Below, piece by piece: positions 41,169-50,577 of a DNA stretch of 64,000 nucleotides. The first letter of the stretch is position 1. Every line of letters begins with the position of its first letter. The translations under genes and the position numbers were made by a program. Below the pieces are notes generated by a model. It did no database searches, was not told the origin of the DNA, and saw only the letters and a list, made by a program, of their open reading frames with translations. Source of the DNA: Algibacter miyuki (GTDB lineage Bacteria > Bacteroidota > Bacteroidia > Flavobacteriales > Flavobacteriaceae); the NCBI RefSeq assembly GCF_042427745.1, contig NZ_JBHMFA010000004.1. The stretch is one strand, 5' to 3'.

Positions 41169-43553
41169 TTAAGCGGTGTATTTTTTCTTTCTAAAGTAAT
41201 TAAATGTAAAACCAAACAAAGCAAGCAATACGAGTGGTAATGCGATGTTAATAAGTTGCCAGGTCGTTTTTTCTTTGGCTATTTTTTGCTGATTTAGGAA
41301 AGCAACGGCAATTTCCTTTGATCGAATGTTTATAAGTCCAGTATCGTCTAGCAGATAATTAACGGTATTCAGTAAAAATTCTTTGTTGCCATAATTTTCT
41401 CCGGTCCACCGATCGAAGCCTAATTCTTGAGGTACATTTTTTATGAGGTCATTTTTTATGACGTCGCCGTCCGCAATAATAACCATTTTTGTTGGTTTAC
41501 TTTTTTGAAGATCTTGAGGGAGTTTAAAGGGTTTAATACGGTTGTTAAAAACCGATGTAAACTCACCTTCGAGCAAAACAGCTAGCGTTTGTTTTTTGCC
41601 TTTAAAGTCGGTTGGGTTTTGTTCTTTAGTAACCACGTCTAAACTTATTTTGCTTGGCGTACTTTCTAATCTAGTTACCGGTGCAGTTTCTAAAAGGATG
41701 GTTTTTTTAATTTTGTTTTTTAAGGTATCTATAGGATTGGCAAAATCAAATTTCACCAAATTTAAATTATTAACAATGGGGTGGTTGCTATTCGAGTTTC
41801 CAAACGGCGAATACGGCCATTTAAAATTTTGAAATTGCGCATTACTACCTTCTCCCATGGCCAAAGTTATCGGTGCCGAATAAGGAGATGCAACCATAAC
41901 AGGCTTTATTCGTACCCCATATTTAAAGAAAAAATCGGTTAAGTTTAAATCACGATGCATGGCGTAATTAGATCCTGTAGCATTGTATAAGCTATCTTTT
42001 TCCATGGCTACGGCGTCAATTAACCAAAGACTTTTACCGCCATTCATGGTGTATTGATCTAATACAAGTTTTTCTTTTTCAGTAAACGCTTCGGTTGGTT
42101 TTGCTGAAATAATAAGATCGAACACCTCCAAGTCCGTCAACGTTTTTTGTGGCTGATTGGCAACGCTATCCAACGTGAATGGTGCAATAAGGTAATATTC
42201 GCCTAGTTTTTTCACAAAGTCCGCAATGTATTTATCTTCTAGTTGTTGGTTGCCTTTTAGAATAGCGATTTTACGACGTTTTGGTTGGGTAAGTTTGCTA
42301 AAACCATCAGCGAAAGCATATTCTAAATGTTGTACGGAGTTGCTAACTAATTCCTGCTGATTGGCTCCTATTTTAGTTTTTATCAAAGGAATTGTAACCG
42401 TTTGATTATTGTAACTTGCTAGCGCCCATGGAAAAATAATAGCCTGTGTAGAGCTGCCGTTTTCCTGCACACTCATTTGCATTGGTGTTAAACCACGCTG
42501 CGTAAGTTGCTGAATGATGATATCGCGATTGGCTTCATCTTCTAACGGATTGAAAAAATTGAAAATAATATTACTGTTTTCATTTTCAAACTCTTCCAAT
42601 AATTGTTTGGTTTCGCTTTGTAGCCTTCTAAATTCCGAAGGAAAGTTTTCGCCATCTAAAAACACATCAATAATGATAGGGGTTTCTACATCTTTTATAA
42701 TTTCTAAGCTGGCTTCACTTAAAGTGTATCGTGCATCTTTAGTTAAATCGAATCGTTTATGGAAACTGTTTGTGGCTATATTCAGAATAAATAACCCGAT
42801 GAAAATAGTAAGAATTTGTATCCACGTTTTCTTCTGGAATCCTTCAGTTTTGATACCTTTAACTGTGATGAAAATAAAAAATATGGAAACGCTTAAAAAG
42901 TAAAGTACATCGTTGGTGTCAATCACGCCGCGACTTATACTTTTATAATGCACACTCATGCCTAATTGATCTATAAGGTTGCTAGAGGCAAAATCGGCAA
43001 TACCTTCAAAGCCAATATAAAACAGAAAACATAAAAACACCGAACTGATAAAAGCTACAATTTGGTTATCGGATAATGTAGAGGTGAACACGCCAATAGC
43101 TGTATAAGCCGCTACTAAAAATAAAAGTCCGAAATACGACCCCAAGGTGCTTCCGGTGTCTAAATTTGCAACAGGGTTTCCGAGTTGGTTAACTGTGTAA
43201 ACATAGAACAAGGTTGGAGCAAGCGTCATTATAATTAAAATTAAAGCACCAAAATATTTGCCTAAAACAAGCTGCATATGCGAGATAGGTTTGGTAAGCA
43301 ATAACTCTAAAGTACCTTGTTTTTTTTCGTCGGAAAAACTTCGCATCGTGACCGCTGGAATCAAGAATATTAAAATCCAAGGTGATAATAAAAAGAAGGG
43401 TGATAAATCGGCAAAGCCATAATCAAGAATATTAAATTCGCCTTTAAAAAGCCATAAAAATAAACCGTTCAATAATAAAAAAATAGCAATCACTAAATAA
43501 CCAATTGGCGATGCAAAAAACGAGTTGATTTCTTTTTTTAGTATGGCAAACAT
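41169..43553 (-). CDS. GldF-GldG fusion: gliding-motility ABC permease plus auxiliary protein in one ORF
   Basis: In the 794-residue protein, residues 1 to about 235 are an ABC-2 type permease with six membrane segments and the GldF pattern (KKEINSFFASPIGYLVIAIF, WILIFLIPAVTMRSFSDEKK, GTLELLLTKPISH). Residues about 245-794 are a GldG/ABC_transp_aux domain: membrane segment, then KRFDLTKDARYTLSEASLEI, and a C-terminal membrane anchor (about 762-782). The frame is unbroken across the junction (ISIFF-type TM6, then KGIKTEGFQKKTWIQI). In Flavobacterium johnsoniae GldF and GldG are separate genes and work with the ATPase GldA, which is not in this window. Both parts look intact. Confidence 0.88.
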   Translation of the reverse strand: MFAILKKEINSFFASPIGYLVIAIFLLLNGLFLWLFKGEFNILDYGFADLSPFFLLSPWILIFLIPAVTMRSFSDEKKQGTLELLLTKPISHMQLVLGKYFGALILIIMTLAPTLFYVYTVNQLGNPVANLDTGSTLGSYFGLLFLVAAYTAIGVFTSTLSDNQIVAFISSVFLCFLFYIGFEGIADFASSNLIDQLGMSVHYKSISRGVIDTNDVLYFLSVSIFFIFITVKGIKTEGFQKKTWIQILTIFIGLFILNIATNSFHKRFDLTKDARYTLSEASLEIIKDVETPIIIDVFLDGENFPSEFRRLQSETKQLLEEFENENSNIIFNFFNPLEDEANRDIIIQQLTQRGLTPMQMSVQENGSSTQAIIFPWALASYNNQTVTIPLIKTKIGANQQELVSNSVQHLEYAFADGFSKLTQPKRRKIAILKGNQQLEDKYIADFVKKLGEYYLIAPFTLDSVANQPQKTLTDLEVFDLIISAKPTEAFTEKEKLVLDQYTMNGGKSLWLIDAVAMEKDSLYNATGSNYAMHRDLNLTDFFFKYGVRIKPVMVASPYSAPITLAMGEGSNAQFQNFKWPYSPFGNSNSNHPIVNNLNLVKFDFANPIDTLKNKIKKTILLETAPVTRLESTPSKISLDVVTKEQNPTDFKGKKQTLAVLLEGEFTSVFNNRIKPFKLPQDLQKSKPTKMVIIADGDVIKNDLIKNVPQELGFDRWTGENYGNKEFLLNTVNYLLDDTGLINIRSKEIAVAFLNQQKIAKEKTTWQLINIALPLVLLALFGFTFNYFRKKKYTA

Positions 43554-43563
43554 GTATGTAGTT

Positions 43564-43860
43564 TTAATCTAAGGTTTCTAATTTATCAACGCTCCAAGCT
43601 TCGGGACGTATACTAAAAAGGGGTTTTATAGTGCGCCAAGCCGATTTAAAAATAGCCGATTTTCGGTAAGCTTGTAAATGTGCATCACTTTCCCAATAAC
43701 TGTAAGTGAAAAATATACCAGGGTCATTTTTGTCGCGGTACAGTTCTAAAAAAGTACAACCATCAAACGCTCTAATTTTTGCTTTGTTATTTTCAAAATT
43801 GTTTAAAAAAACATCAATATTTTGTTTGTAAAAACCCAATTTAACAATACGGACTAACAT
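43564..43860 (-). CDS. Antibiotic-biosynthesis-monooxygenase-like (ABM) domain protein
   Basis: The 98-residue protein is from ATG 43860; an in-frame TTG 12 codons earlier is less likely because the ABM strand MLVRIVKLGF starts at the ATG. It is a dimeric alpha-beta barrel fold as seen in heme-degrading or small-molecule monooxygenases: TFLELYRDKNDPGIFFTYSY and WESDAHLQAYRKSAIFKSAW. No catalytic residue set can be fixed by eye. It lies ten bases before gldFG on the same strand and may be its upstream operon member. Confidence 0.78.
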   Translation of the reverse strand: MLVRIVKLGFYKQNIDVFLNNFENNKAKIRAFDGCTFLELYRDKNDPGIFFTYSYWESDAHLQAYRKSAIFKSAWRTIKPLFSIRPEAWSVDKLETLD

Positions 43861-43963
43861 AGTTTCTTGTTTTGATATGTTTAATAAAAACGGCAAATTT
43901 AAAACCGCTTATAATATCTTTTTGTAAAAGTATTAATCTTTTTAGATAAACAACAACCAACAA

Positions 43964-44821
43964 TTATATTGCGTTTGGCAGCGCCGATTCGGCCGAAAAG
44001 TTAATACTAACCGCGTCCATAATACCTAAGCCAAGCAAGCTAGATGCGCCTCCCACGGTAGAAGGGTTGCTTTTAAAAACTGAGATTTCTAGAAAACCAC
44101 CCGAATTAAAAACCACTAATTTCCGACCTTCATCTTGGCGTTTTTCAGCAGGAATATCAAAATTTACAATGTCGCTATATTTTTGGTGTATCTTTTTAAA
44201 CTTGTAATTACGAGCCGAAATTTCGAAGGTGCGCCCTTTTTGTATGCTTTCAAAAAAGCTGCGTTTAATGTTAGTAATCACGTTGCCGTAATTATCAATA
44301 TAGATTATACTACCAATAATTTGAGTTTTATCATCCTTAACAAAAGGCTCAATATTTTTAATTGGTTTTATGCTGTTTATTGTTTTTCCAATAACCTCTA
44401 AAGTGCCACCACGTGCAATATGGCAAGCTACTTTTACAAACACATCGAGCACCGGGAAACTGCTTTGCAGCCTATCATGAATATTGATTTCAACAATTTT
44501 TTCGGGAGCAATATCAGAGCAAATCATACTCATAATCCCATTATTAGCGCAAATAAAATAATGGTCGTCTAACTTAACTGCAATATGTTTGTTTTCAGCG
44601 TTAATCTCCGAGTCAATACCAATAATATGGATGGTGCCTTTTGGGAAGCTACTATACGCATTCTGAATAATATAAGCGGCCTCCGGAATACTAAATGGCG
44701 ATACATTGTGCGAGATATCAACAATATTAACATCGGGCAATTCACTATAAATAGCGCCTTTTGTAGCGCCAGTAAAGTGGTCTTTTTCCCCGAAATCAGT
44801 TGTTAAAGTTATTATTGCCAT
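43964..44821 (-). CDS. SAM hydroxide adenosyltransferase (SAM hydrolase, DUF62 family)
   Basis: This family hydrolyses S-adenosylmethionine to adenosine and methionine (related to fluorinases). From ATG 44821 the product has 285 residues; a GTT/ATG-rich extension upstream adds only two. Motifs are ITLTTDFGEKDHFTGATKGA near the N-terminus with the catalytic-type Asp, VDISHNVSPFSIPEAAYI, YFICANNGIMSM (normally a PDNG-type loop, here ANNG), and NYGNVITNIKR. The length is normal. It is divergent from phoH. Confidence 0.88.
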   Translation of the reverse strand: MAIITLTTDFGEKDHFTGATKGAIYSELPDVNIVDISHNVSPFSIPEAAYIIQNAYSSFPKGTIHIIGIDSEINAENKHIAVKLDDHYFICANNGIMSMICSDIAPEKIVEINIHDRLQSSFPVLDVFVKVACHIARGGTLEVIGKTINSIKPIKNIEPFVKDDKTQIIGSIIYIDNYGNVITNIKRSFFESIQKGRTFEISARNYKFKKIHQKYSDIVNFDIPAEKRQDEGRKLVVFNSGGFLEISVFKSNPSTVGGASSLLGLGIMDAVSINFSAESALPNAI

Positions 44822-44869
44822 GAGCAAAATTGTTGATATGTTTTTAGTGATTTGTCATCTAAAATTATG

Positions 44870-44877
44870 TATTTTTG
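44870..44877 (+). promoter_or_regulatory. Possible -7 element of phoH
   Basis: TATTTTTG matches TAnnTTTG, with TTTG 15 bases upstream (44851-44854). The predicted leader to the TTG start at 44991 is about 110 bases. Confidence 0.4.
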
Positions 44878-44990
44878 AGATGAACACTTACGAGATACAA
44901 ACCTACATAAATTTTTGTTTTCGTTTTTATATTTTAAATGAAAATTGAGAGGTTTTAATATCTATTTTAGTTAAAATTAAAACAACGCCT

Positions 44991-45944
44991 TTGAATGAAA
45001 TCATCATTGAATTAGAAGAAATTACGCCTAAAGAATTTTTTGGCGCACAAAATGTAAATATTGAACTTTTAAAAAAATACTTTCCTAAATTAAAAATTGT
45101 AGCCAGAGGCAACCAAATTAAAGCTTTTGGAGAAGAAGAAATGCTGGACGAATTTAATCGTCGCATGAGTATGCTCATCAAACATTTTGCTAAATATAAT
45201 AAGTTAGACGAAAATGTTATTGAACGTGTTTTAACAAGCCAAAGCAGTGACGATTTTATCGCATCTTCTAAAGGAGGTGAAATTATCGTGCATGGCGTAG
45301 GCGGTAAAACCATTAAAGCCCAAACAGCCAACCAACGAAAAATGGTTGAGCTCATGCACAAAAACGATATGGTTTTTGCTATCGGGCCAGCCGGAACAGG
45401 GAAAACATATACCGGTGTCGCATTGGCGGTACAAGCTCTAAAAAACAGAGAAGTAAAACGGATTATTTTAACACGTCCTGCGGTAGAGGCAGGGGAGAAT
45501 TTAGGTTTTCTACCCGGAGATTTAAAGGAGAAGTTAGACCCCTATATGCAACCGCTTTACGATGCGCTTCGTGATATGATTCCTGCTGAAAAACTAGCGC
45601 AATATATAGAAAATGGCACCATTCAAATCGCTCCTTTAGCCTTTATGCGAGGTAGAACATTGGATAATGCTTTCGTGATTTTAGACGAAGGGCAAAATAC
45701 AACACATGCCCAAATGAAAATGTTTTTAACCCGTATGGGTAAACACGCCAAGTTTTTATTAACCGGAGATCCGGGACAAATAGATTTACCAAGGCGTACT
45801 ATTTCTGGACTAAAAGAAGCGCTTTTAATTTTGAAAAACGTAGAAGGTGTCGGCATGATTTTTCTTGACGATAAAGATGTTGTTCGCCATAAACTCGTTA
45901 AAAAAGTAATTGAAGCTTATAAAAGTATTGAGAATATAGATTAA
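44991..45944 (+). CDS. phoH: PhoH-family ATPase
   Basis: The 317 residues start from TTG 44991; no ATG in frame precedes the conserved N-terminal region, which runs MNEIIIELEEITPKEFFGAQ. Then come a KH-like part, Walker A AIGPAGTGKTYTG, RPAVEAGENLGFLPGDLKEK and Walker B FVILDEGQNTT with LTRMG and LTGDPGQIDLP. PhoH proteins are cytoplasmic ATPases, linked to RNA metabolism in many bacteria. It is followed by a strong terminator. Confidence 0.95.
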   Translation: MNEIIIELEEITPKEFFGAQNVNIELLKKYFPKLKIVARGNQIKAFGEEEMLDEFNRRMSMLIKHFAKYNKLDENVIERVLTSQSSDDFIASSKGGEIIVHGVGGKTIKAQTANQRKMVELMHKNDMVFAIGPAGTGKTYTGVALAVQALKNREVKRIILTRPAVEAGENLGFLPGDLKEKLDPYMQPLYDALRDMIPAEKLAQYIENGTIQIAPLAFMRGRTLDNAFVILDEGQNTTHAQMKMFLTRMGKHAKFLLTGDPGQIDLPRRTISGLKEALLILKNVEGVGMIFLDDKDVVRHKLVKKVIEAYKSIENID

Positions 45945-45973
45945 TATCTATACCGTTTATTTAAAGCATAAAG

Positions 45974-46002
45974 CAAAAGCCAGTTTTTAACTGGCTTTTG
46001 TT
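45974..46002 (+). terminator. Intrinsic terminator after phoH
   Basis: CAAAAGCCAGTT-TTT-AACTGGCTTTTG is a perfect 12-bp stem ending in a T-rich tail, 30 bases after the stop. Confidence 0.85.
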
Positions 46003-46148
46003 ATTTCAGATCTTTTTAATTATAACATATTGACTTAGTGTTTCTAACGGAAATTTACCCTATAATTCTATAAGCATTACCTATAATCCTGTAACTTTTT
46101 TAAGTCTAAGTTTTGGAAATTTGCATATAATTTTAAACGAAATATATT

Positions 46149-46658
46149 ATGAAAAAAATACTTTTAGTAGCAGTTTTATTAGGTTTTAACTCAGTTTTTG
46201 CACAGGAAGATGTAGAAATAACTTCGGATAACTCTTGGTTAAAGGCAGGTATAATAACAGGAATACCTGTAGGCGATGCAAGTGATGTGTCTTCCTACTC
46301 TTTAGGTTTAGATTTAAGAGGGCAATATTTAATTAATCCTAATATTGGGGTTGGAGTAGCGTCAGGTTATAATCACTTTTTTGGAAAAGATGATATTGAT
46401 GATTTTGGAGTGATTCCCGCAGCAGGTTTCGTTCGTTATTATTTTACACCAAATGGTTTGTTTTTAGGAACAGATGTTGGATATGGTTTTTTAACTAATG
46501 TTGAAAATAATGATGGCGGATTATATGTTAATCCTCAAATTGGTTACCATAATAAAGATTGGAATTTCTATGCTTATTATCAAAATACGTTTGCAGAATA
46601 CGATGTTGATGTGCAAAATGTTGGTGTCGGAGTTACCTATAATATCAGGTTTAAATAA
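46149..46658 (+). CDS. Small outer-membrane beta-barrel protein
   Basis: The 169-residue protein has a signal peptide ending SVFAQ (about residue 19) and about eight amphipathic strands (LGLDLRGQYLINPNIGVGVA, GFVRYYFTPNGLFLGTDVGY, NFYAYYQNTF). It ends VTYNIRFK, consistent with an OmpX/OmpW-sized barrel. No ligand site is evident. It stands alone, with its own terminator at 46687. Confidence 0.8.
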   Translation: MKKILLVAVLLGFNSVFAQEDVEITSDNSWLKAGIITGIPVGDASDVSSYSLGLDLRGQYLINPNIGVGVASGYNHFFGKDDIDDFGVIPAAGFVRYYFTPNGLFLGTDVGYGFLTNVENNDGGLYVNPQIGYHNKDWNFYAYYQNTFAEYDVDVQNVGVGVTYNIRFK

Positions 46659-46686
46659 ATCACAATAGTATTTAATAATGCTTAAG

Positions 46687-46715
46687 AAGGAGAAATTTAC
46701 ATTTCTCCTTTTTTT
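46687..46715 (+). terminator. Intrinsic terminator after the small barrel gene
   Basis: AAGGAGAAAT-TTAC-ATTTCTCCTT is a perfect 10-bp stem followed by TTTTTATT. Confidence 0.85.
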
Positions 46716-46726
46716 ATTTAGACTTG

Positions 46727-46754
46727 TTTGGTGATAGTAAACAAATTACATTTG
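46727..46754 (+). promoter_or_regulatory. Promoter of purC
   Basis: TTTG (46727-46730) and TACATTTG (46747-46754) are 16 bases apart, matching the Bacteroidota -33/-7 pattern, and the -7 ends 25 bases before ATG 46780. Confidence 0.6.
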
Positions 46755-46779
46755 CACAATAAACAACAGTTTACTTCTA

Positions 46780-47724
46780 ATGAACACAATTACTGACACC
46801 AATTTCAATTTTCCAGGACAAAAAAGTCTGTACAAAGGAAAAGTAAGAGCCGTATATAATATTAATGATAACGAACTAGTTATGGTCGCTACCGATCGTT
46901 TATCTGCCTTTGACGTGGTTATGCCAAAAGGAATTCCTTATAAAGGGCAAATATTAAACCAAATCGCTACAAAAATGATGGACGCCACGAAGGATATTGT
47001 TCCTAATTGGTTAACGGCAACACCCGATCCAAATGTAGCAGTTGGTCATTTATGCGAGCCTTACAAGGTAGAAATGGTTATTCGTGGTTATATGTCTGGT
47101 CATGCAGCACGTGAATATAAATCAGGCAAACGCATACTTTGTGGCGTTACCATGCCAGAAGGGATGAAGGAAAATGATAAGTTTCCAAACCCAATAATTA
47201 CTCCGGCAACAAAAGCAGAAATGGGAGATCATGATGAAGATATTTCTCGTGAAGATATTTTAAAGCGCGGTATTGTTTCAGAAGAAGATTATTTAGTTTT
47301 AGAAGATTACACACGTAAATTATTTCAAAGAGGAACGGAGATAGCAGCTTCTCGTGGATTAATTTTAGTAGATACAAAGTACGAATTTGGAAAAACTAAA
47401 GACGGAAAAATTGTCTTAATAGATGAAATTCATACACCAGATTCTTCACGTTACTTTTATGCAGAAGGTTACCAAGAGCGTCAAGAAAAAGGTGAAGCTC
47501 AAAAACAACTTTCTAAAGAGTTTGTACGTCAGTGGTTAATTGCTAACAATTTTCAAGGTTTAGAAGGGCAAACAGTACCTGTTATGAGCGATGAATATAT
47601 TCAATCGGTATCCGATCGTTATATTGAGCTTTATGAAAATATTACTGGAGAAACTTTTGTAAAAGCAGATGTTTCTAATATTCAAGAGCGTATTGAAACT
47701 AATGTTTTAGCGTATTTAAAATAG
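46780..47724 (+). CDS. purC: Phosphoribosylaminoimidazole-succinocarboxamide synthase (SAICAR synthetase)
   Basis: The enzyme joins CAIR and aspartate with ATP in purine synthesis. The 314 residues show LYKGKVRAVYNINDNELVMV, TDRLSAFDVVMPKGIPYKGQ, the SAICAR signature region YKVEMVIRGYMSGHAAREY, IITPATKAE and LIDEIHTPDSSRYFYAEGYQ. The size fits the longer bacterial/eukaryotic form. It is monocistronic or in a loose pair with the 47818 gene (93-bp gap). Confidence 0.96.
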   Translation: MNTITDTNFNFPGQKSLYKGKVRAVYNINDNELVMVATDRLSAFDVVMPKGIPYKGQILNQIATKMMDATKDIVPNWLTATPDPNVAVGHLCEPYKVEMVIRGYMSGHAAREYKSGKRILCGVTMPEGMKENDKFPNPIITPATKAEMGDHDEDISREDILKRGIVSEEDYLVLEDYTRKLFQRGTEIAASRGLILVDTKYEFGKTKDGKIVLIDEIHTPDSSRYFYAEGYQERQEKGEAQKQLSKEFVRQWLIANNFQGLEGQTVPVMSDEYIQSVSDRYIELYENITGETFVKADVSNIQERIETNVLAYLK

Positions 47725-47817
47725 AAAGTATATATCTCACCATCCCTACGAGTTTTAATACATTAAAGAGATTATTGTACATAATAGTATTTTGAATTAA
47801 TTTTAAAATTTCATTAA

Positions 47818-48969
47818 ATGAGTAAAAAAGTTTTTGTATCAGGTTGTTTCGATATGCTTCATAGTGGGCATATAGCATTTTTTAAAGAAGCCGCAAAGTA
47901 TGGTGATTTATATGTAGGAATTGGGTCTGATGCTACGGTAGATGAATTGAAAGGACGTCAAACTATAAACTCAGAGCAAGAAAGAATTTATACCATTAAT
48001 GCTATTAGATATGTAAAAGAGGCCTTTGTAAATACGGGGTCTGGTATTTTAGATTTTAAAGATGATCTTGTTAAATTAAAGCCTGATTATTTTATTGTAA
48101 ATGAAGATGGGTTTTCTCCAGAAAAACAAGAATTATGTACTCGTTTAGGTATTGAGCTAAAATTATTAGAAAGAATACCCGATGCAGGGTTGCCAGAACG
48201 GTCAACAACAGCCATTCGGTCTGCTGGTAACTGTACATTACCATATAGAATAGATTTGGCAGGAACTTGGATCGATCAGCCTTATGTTTCAAAATACGGA
48301 TCAGGATGGGCTATAACCTTATCATTAGAACCTGTAATTGAGTATAATGAAAGATGTGGTATGTCTACATCTACTCGGAATGCAGCAAAAAAAATATGGC
48401 CATATTACTTGCCAATGGAAAAGCCAGAAAAGCTGGCCGAAATCCTTTTCAAGTTTGAAAACACCCCGGGGTCTACGATGATTTCTGGTGCGCAAGATGC
48501 AATCGGTATTTGTATGCCTGGCTTAGTTAGACATCAATATGATAATGCATATTGGCCAATTAAATTTGAATCTATACATGAAGAATCTACACTTGCTTGG
48601 TTAGAAGATCATATTTACATGGCATTATTATGGCCTAGGGAGCCAGGGCTCGATCTTTTAAAAGTTACACATATCAATGAGGAAAATGTTAAAGCACTTA
48701 CAGATGCAGCTGATGATGTGTGGGATGCTATTCTAAATAAAGATTTAGAAAAATTTTCTGAAGGGTTTTTAAAATCATTTAAGGCACAAACTAAAATGTT
48801 TCCAGCTATGCTAAATGATAGAATTAATGAAGAAATTGCTAAGTACAAAGACAAAGCGCTTGCGTGGAAGTTGGCAGGTGCAGGTGGCGGAGGTTATTTA
48901 ATATTAGTGTCAGACAAGCCTATAGAAGGTGCTATGCGAATTAATATTCGCAGAAAAGAGGTTTTATAA
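47818..48969 (+). CDS. Cytidylyltransferase fused to a GHMP-kinase-like domain
   Basis: The 383-residue fusion has residues 1-140 as a nucleotidyltransferase of the CCT/TagD type, with GCFDMLHSGHIAFF (HxGH) and the ISSEE-like patch replaced by RSTTAIR at about 128. Residues from about 145 look like a GHMP kinase related to heptose/fucose kinases: YRIDLAGTWIDQPYVS, ISGAQDAIGI (the QD motif), and AGAGGGGYLILVS at the C-terminus. At ~240 residues the kinase part is short, and the usual glycine/serine-rich PxxxGLGSSA phosphate loop is not recognisable, so its kinase activity is doubtful. It may make or bind a CDP- or ADP-activated sugar phosphate; substrate unknown. Confidence 0.72.
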   Translation: MSKKVFVSGCFDMLHSGHIAFFKEAAKYGDLYVGIGSDATVDELKGRQTINSEQERIYTINAIRYVKEAFVNTGSGILDFKDDLVKLKPDYFIVNEDGFSPEKQELCTRLGIELKLLERIPDAGLPERSTTAIRSAGNCTLPYRIDLAGTWIDQPYVSKYGSGWAITLSLEPVIEYNERCGMSTSTRNAAKKIWPYYLPMEKPEKLAEILFKFENTPGSTMISGAQDAIGICMPGLVRHQYDNAYWPIKFESIHEESTLAWLEDHIYMALLWPREPGLDLLKVTHINEENVKALTDAADDVWDAILNKDLEKFSEGFLKSFKAQTKMFPAMLNDRINEEIAKYKDKALAWKLAGAGGGGYLILVSDKPIEGAMRINIRRKEVL

Positions 48970-48999
48970 TATGTGAGATTCATAAATAAAAATAGTATA

Positions 49000-49036
49000 A
49001 ATGGGCAATTTCTAAACGAGATTGCCCATTTTTTTT
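49000..49036 (+). terminator. Intrinsic terminator after the cytidylyltransferase fusion gene
   Basis: AATGGGCAAT and ATTGCCCATT form a perfect 10-bp stem around an 11-base loop, followed by a run of eight or more T. Confidence 0.88.
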
Positions 49037-49105
49037 ACAGTATTACTTTTAAAAAAATGATAAAGCTTTTTATAGGGAGGTTTGATTAGGTGCTTAAGGA
49101 GCCTT

Positions 49106-49474
49106 TTACTTCTTCCGCTTTGGTTTACTTGCCTTAGCTAACGGATTGAAATTTAAACATAATTGTATCCAATACTCTAAATTAGCTTCTGTATCAAACC
49201 CATCCGGAGTAACATAAATATAACCTTTCATGGGACGTCCTGTGAAGTTCATGGGTAAACATTCAGGCTTTTTTAGCTGATTTTCATAAACAATGTTTCC
49301 AATACGAGCCATAATCAAACTATCACCATAATCTTTGTTAATATTAATGTAGCAAAGCATTTTATTATCTACCTTAAAGCATAGACCTCCCATCATTTTA
49401 AGTTCAGAAAAATAGATTTGTTTATCTTTTAAAACACGTCGTATTCTATCTGCTAAAAATTCATCGTAAGCCAT
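49106..49474 (-). CDS. TfoX N-terminal-domain protein
   Basis: The 122-residue cytoplasmic protein shows MAYDEFLADRIRRVLKDKQI, the MMGGLCFKVDNKMLCYININ core, LIMARIG and MNFTGRPMKGYIYV, with a basic tail KASKPKRKK. This is the TfoX N-terminal domain pattern. The C-terminal TfoX domain of competence regulators is absent, so a competence role should not be assumed. It is followed by the DUF1624-type acyltransferase gene on the same strand, 11 bases apart. Confidence 0.85.
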   Translation of the reverse strand: MAYDEFLADRIRRVLKDKQIYFSELKMMGGLCFKVDNKMLCYININKDYGDSLIMARIGNIVYENQLKKPECLPMNFTGRPMKGYIYVTPDGFDTEANLEYWIQLCLNFNPLAKASKPKRKK

Positions 49475-49485
49475 AATGGAAGGTG

Positions 49486-50577
49486 TTATTGTGTTTTAAA
49501 TTTACCCGACATTTTTCGAATTAAATTATAAATAAAAGCATTAGTTTTCGCATAATGAAACGCGATTAAGCATACCACAATCATAAAAAGAATTGCGCCA
49601 ATTATAGCTTCGGTTGGGGCTAAGGATTTTCTTAAAAAGCGATTAAGCCCTAAGCCTGTGAAACTTCCGTAAAGTATAATAAAATGAATGACGTAAATGG
49701 ATAATGTTTTTTCGCCTATTCTAGAAATTATAGATTGTTTCAAAAAAGGTTCTAAACTATAAAATAGACCAAATAGAATTAAGGTATTACCGAGTCTGGT
49801 AAAAAGGTAGTTATAATAAGCACATTGTTTAAAGAGTTCAATATTTGTTGATTGACTTAGCTTTACAAGAAGGTCAGACGATTGATAAATAAGGAAATAT
49901 CCTGTGATGAAAAAAGTAGCAATGGCAATTATTTTAAAGCGGTCGCGATGCACATGCCTAAAGAATACTGTGGAAATAAAAGCACCAAAAAAGGAGTAGC
50001 CTATCCATGGTAAAATGGTAAAAACGGAGCCGTTAGACTTTGTTATATAGTTAGCGAAGATGATTGGGATATTTTCCGTGTTTAAATCTCTATAAAGTGG
50101 TTCAGATAGAAAACATAGTGTACCTAAAATAACTAAAACAATAGAAAAAAGATAGTTGTATTTTTTCAATATTAAGTGTAAACCAACTAACGTAATTAGA
50201 GCCAAGCCAATACATTGTAAAACATCAACAACAAAAAAACGGTTATTAAAATTACCGGAAAGCCAATTAAAAATATCTAAACGCAATCCGTAACCAATGA
50301 GCAGTAGCAATAAACCTCGGAACACACCTTTTTTAATTCGAGGTTTGTCGTCGCCTTTAGCATAAGCACGCAGGAGTAAATAGGAAAAAACAAGTCCTGA
50401 GATGGTGAAAAATGTTGGAGCCGTAATGCCACGGAGGTAATGCCAAATGTTATAAAACACATTGGTGTCATCTCGGTACATGGGGGCAAGTAGATTATCG
50501 ATAAAATGTCCTTGCAACATCATTAAAATGGCAAATGCACGAACAGCGTCAATAAAATATATACGATTGGTTTGCAA
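49486..50577 (-). CDS. DUF1624/heparan-alpha-glucosaminide acetyltransferase-like membrane protein
   Basis: The 363-residue protein has about ten membrane segments. RIYFIDAVRAFAILMMLQGH is the family's N-terminal motif with the His/Asp pair, then ITAPTFFTISGLVFSYLLLR, and SIYVIHFIILYGSF near the C-terminus. Such proteins move acyl groups across the membrane to sugars; the substrate here is unknown. It is divergent from the AGCS symporter and upstream of the TfoX-like gene. Confidence 0.82.
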   Translation of the reverse strand: MQTNRIYFIDAVRAFAILMMLQGHFIDNLLAPMYRDDTNVFYNIWHYLRGITAPTFFTISGLVFSYLLLRAYAKGDDKPRIKKGVFRGLLLLLIGYGLRLDIFNWLSGNFNNRFFVVDVLQCIGLALITLVGLHLILKKYNYLFSIVLVILGTLCFLSEPLYRDLNTENIPIIFANYITKSNGSVFTILPWIGYSFFGAFISTVFFRHVHRDRFKIIAIATFFITGYFLIYQSSDLLVKLSQSTNIELFKQCAYYNYLFTRLGNTLILFGLFYSLEPFLKQSIISRIGEKTLSIYVIHFIILYGSFTGLGLNRFLRKSLAPTEAIIGAILFMIVVCLIAFHYAKTNAFIYNLIRKMSGKFKTQ

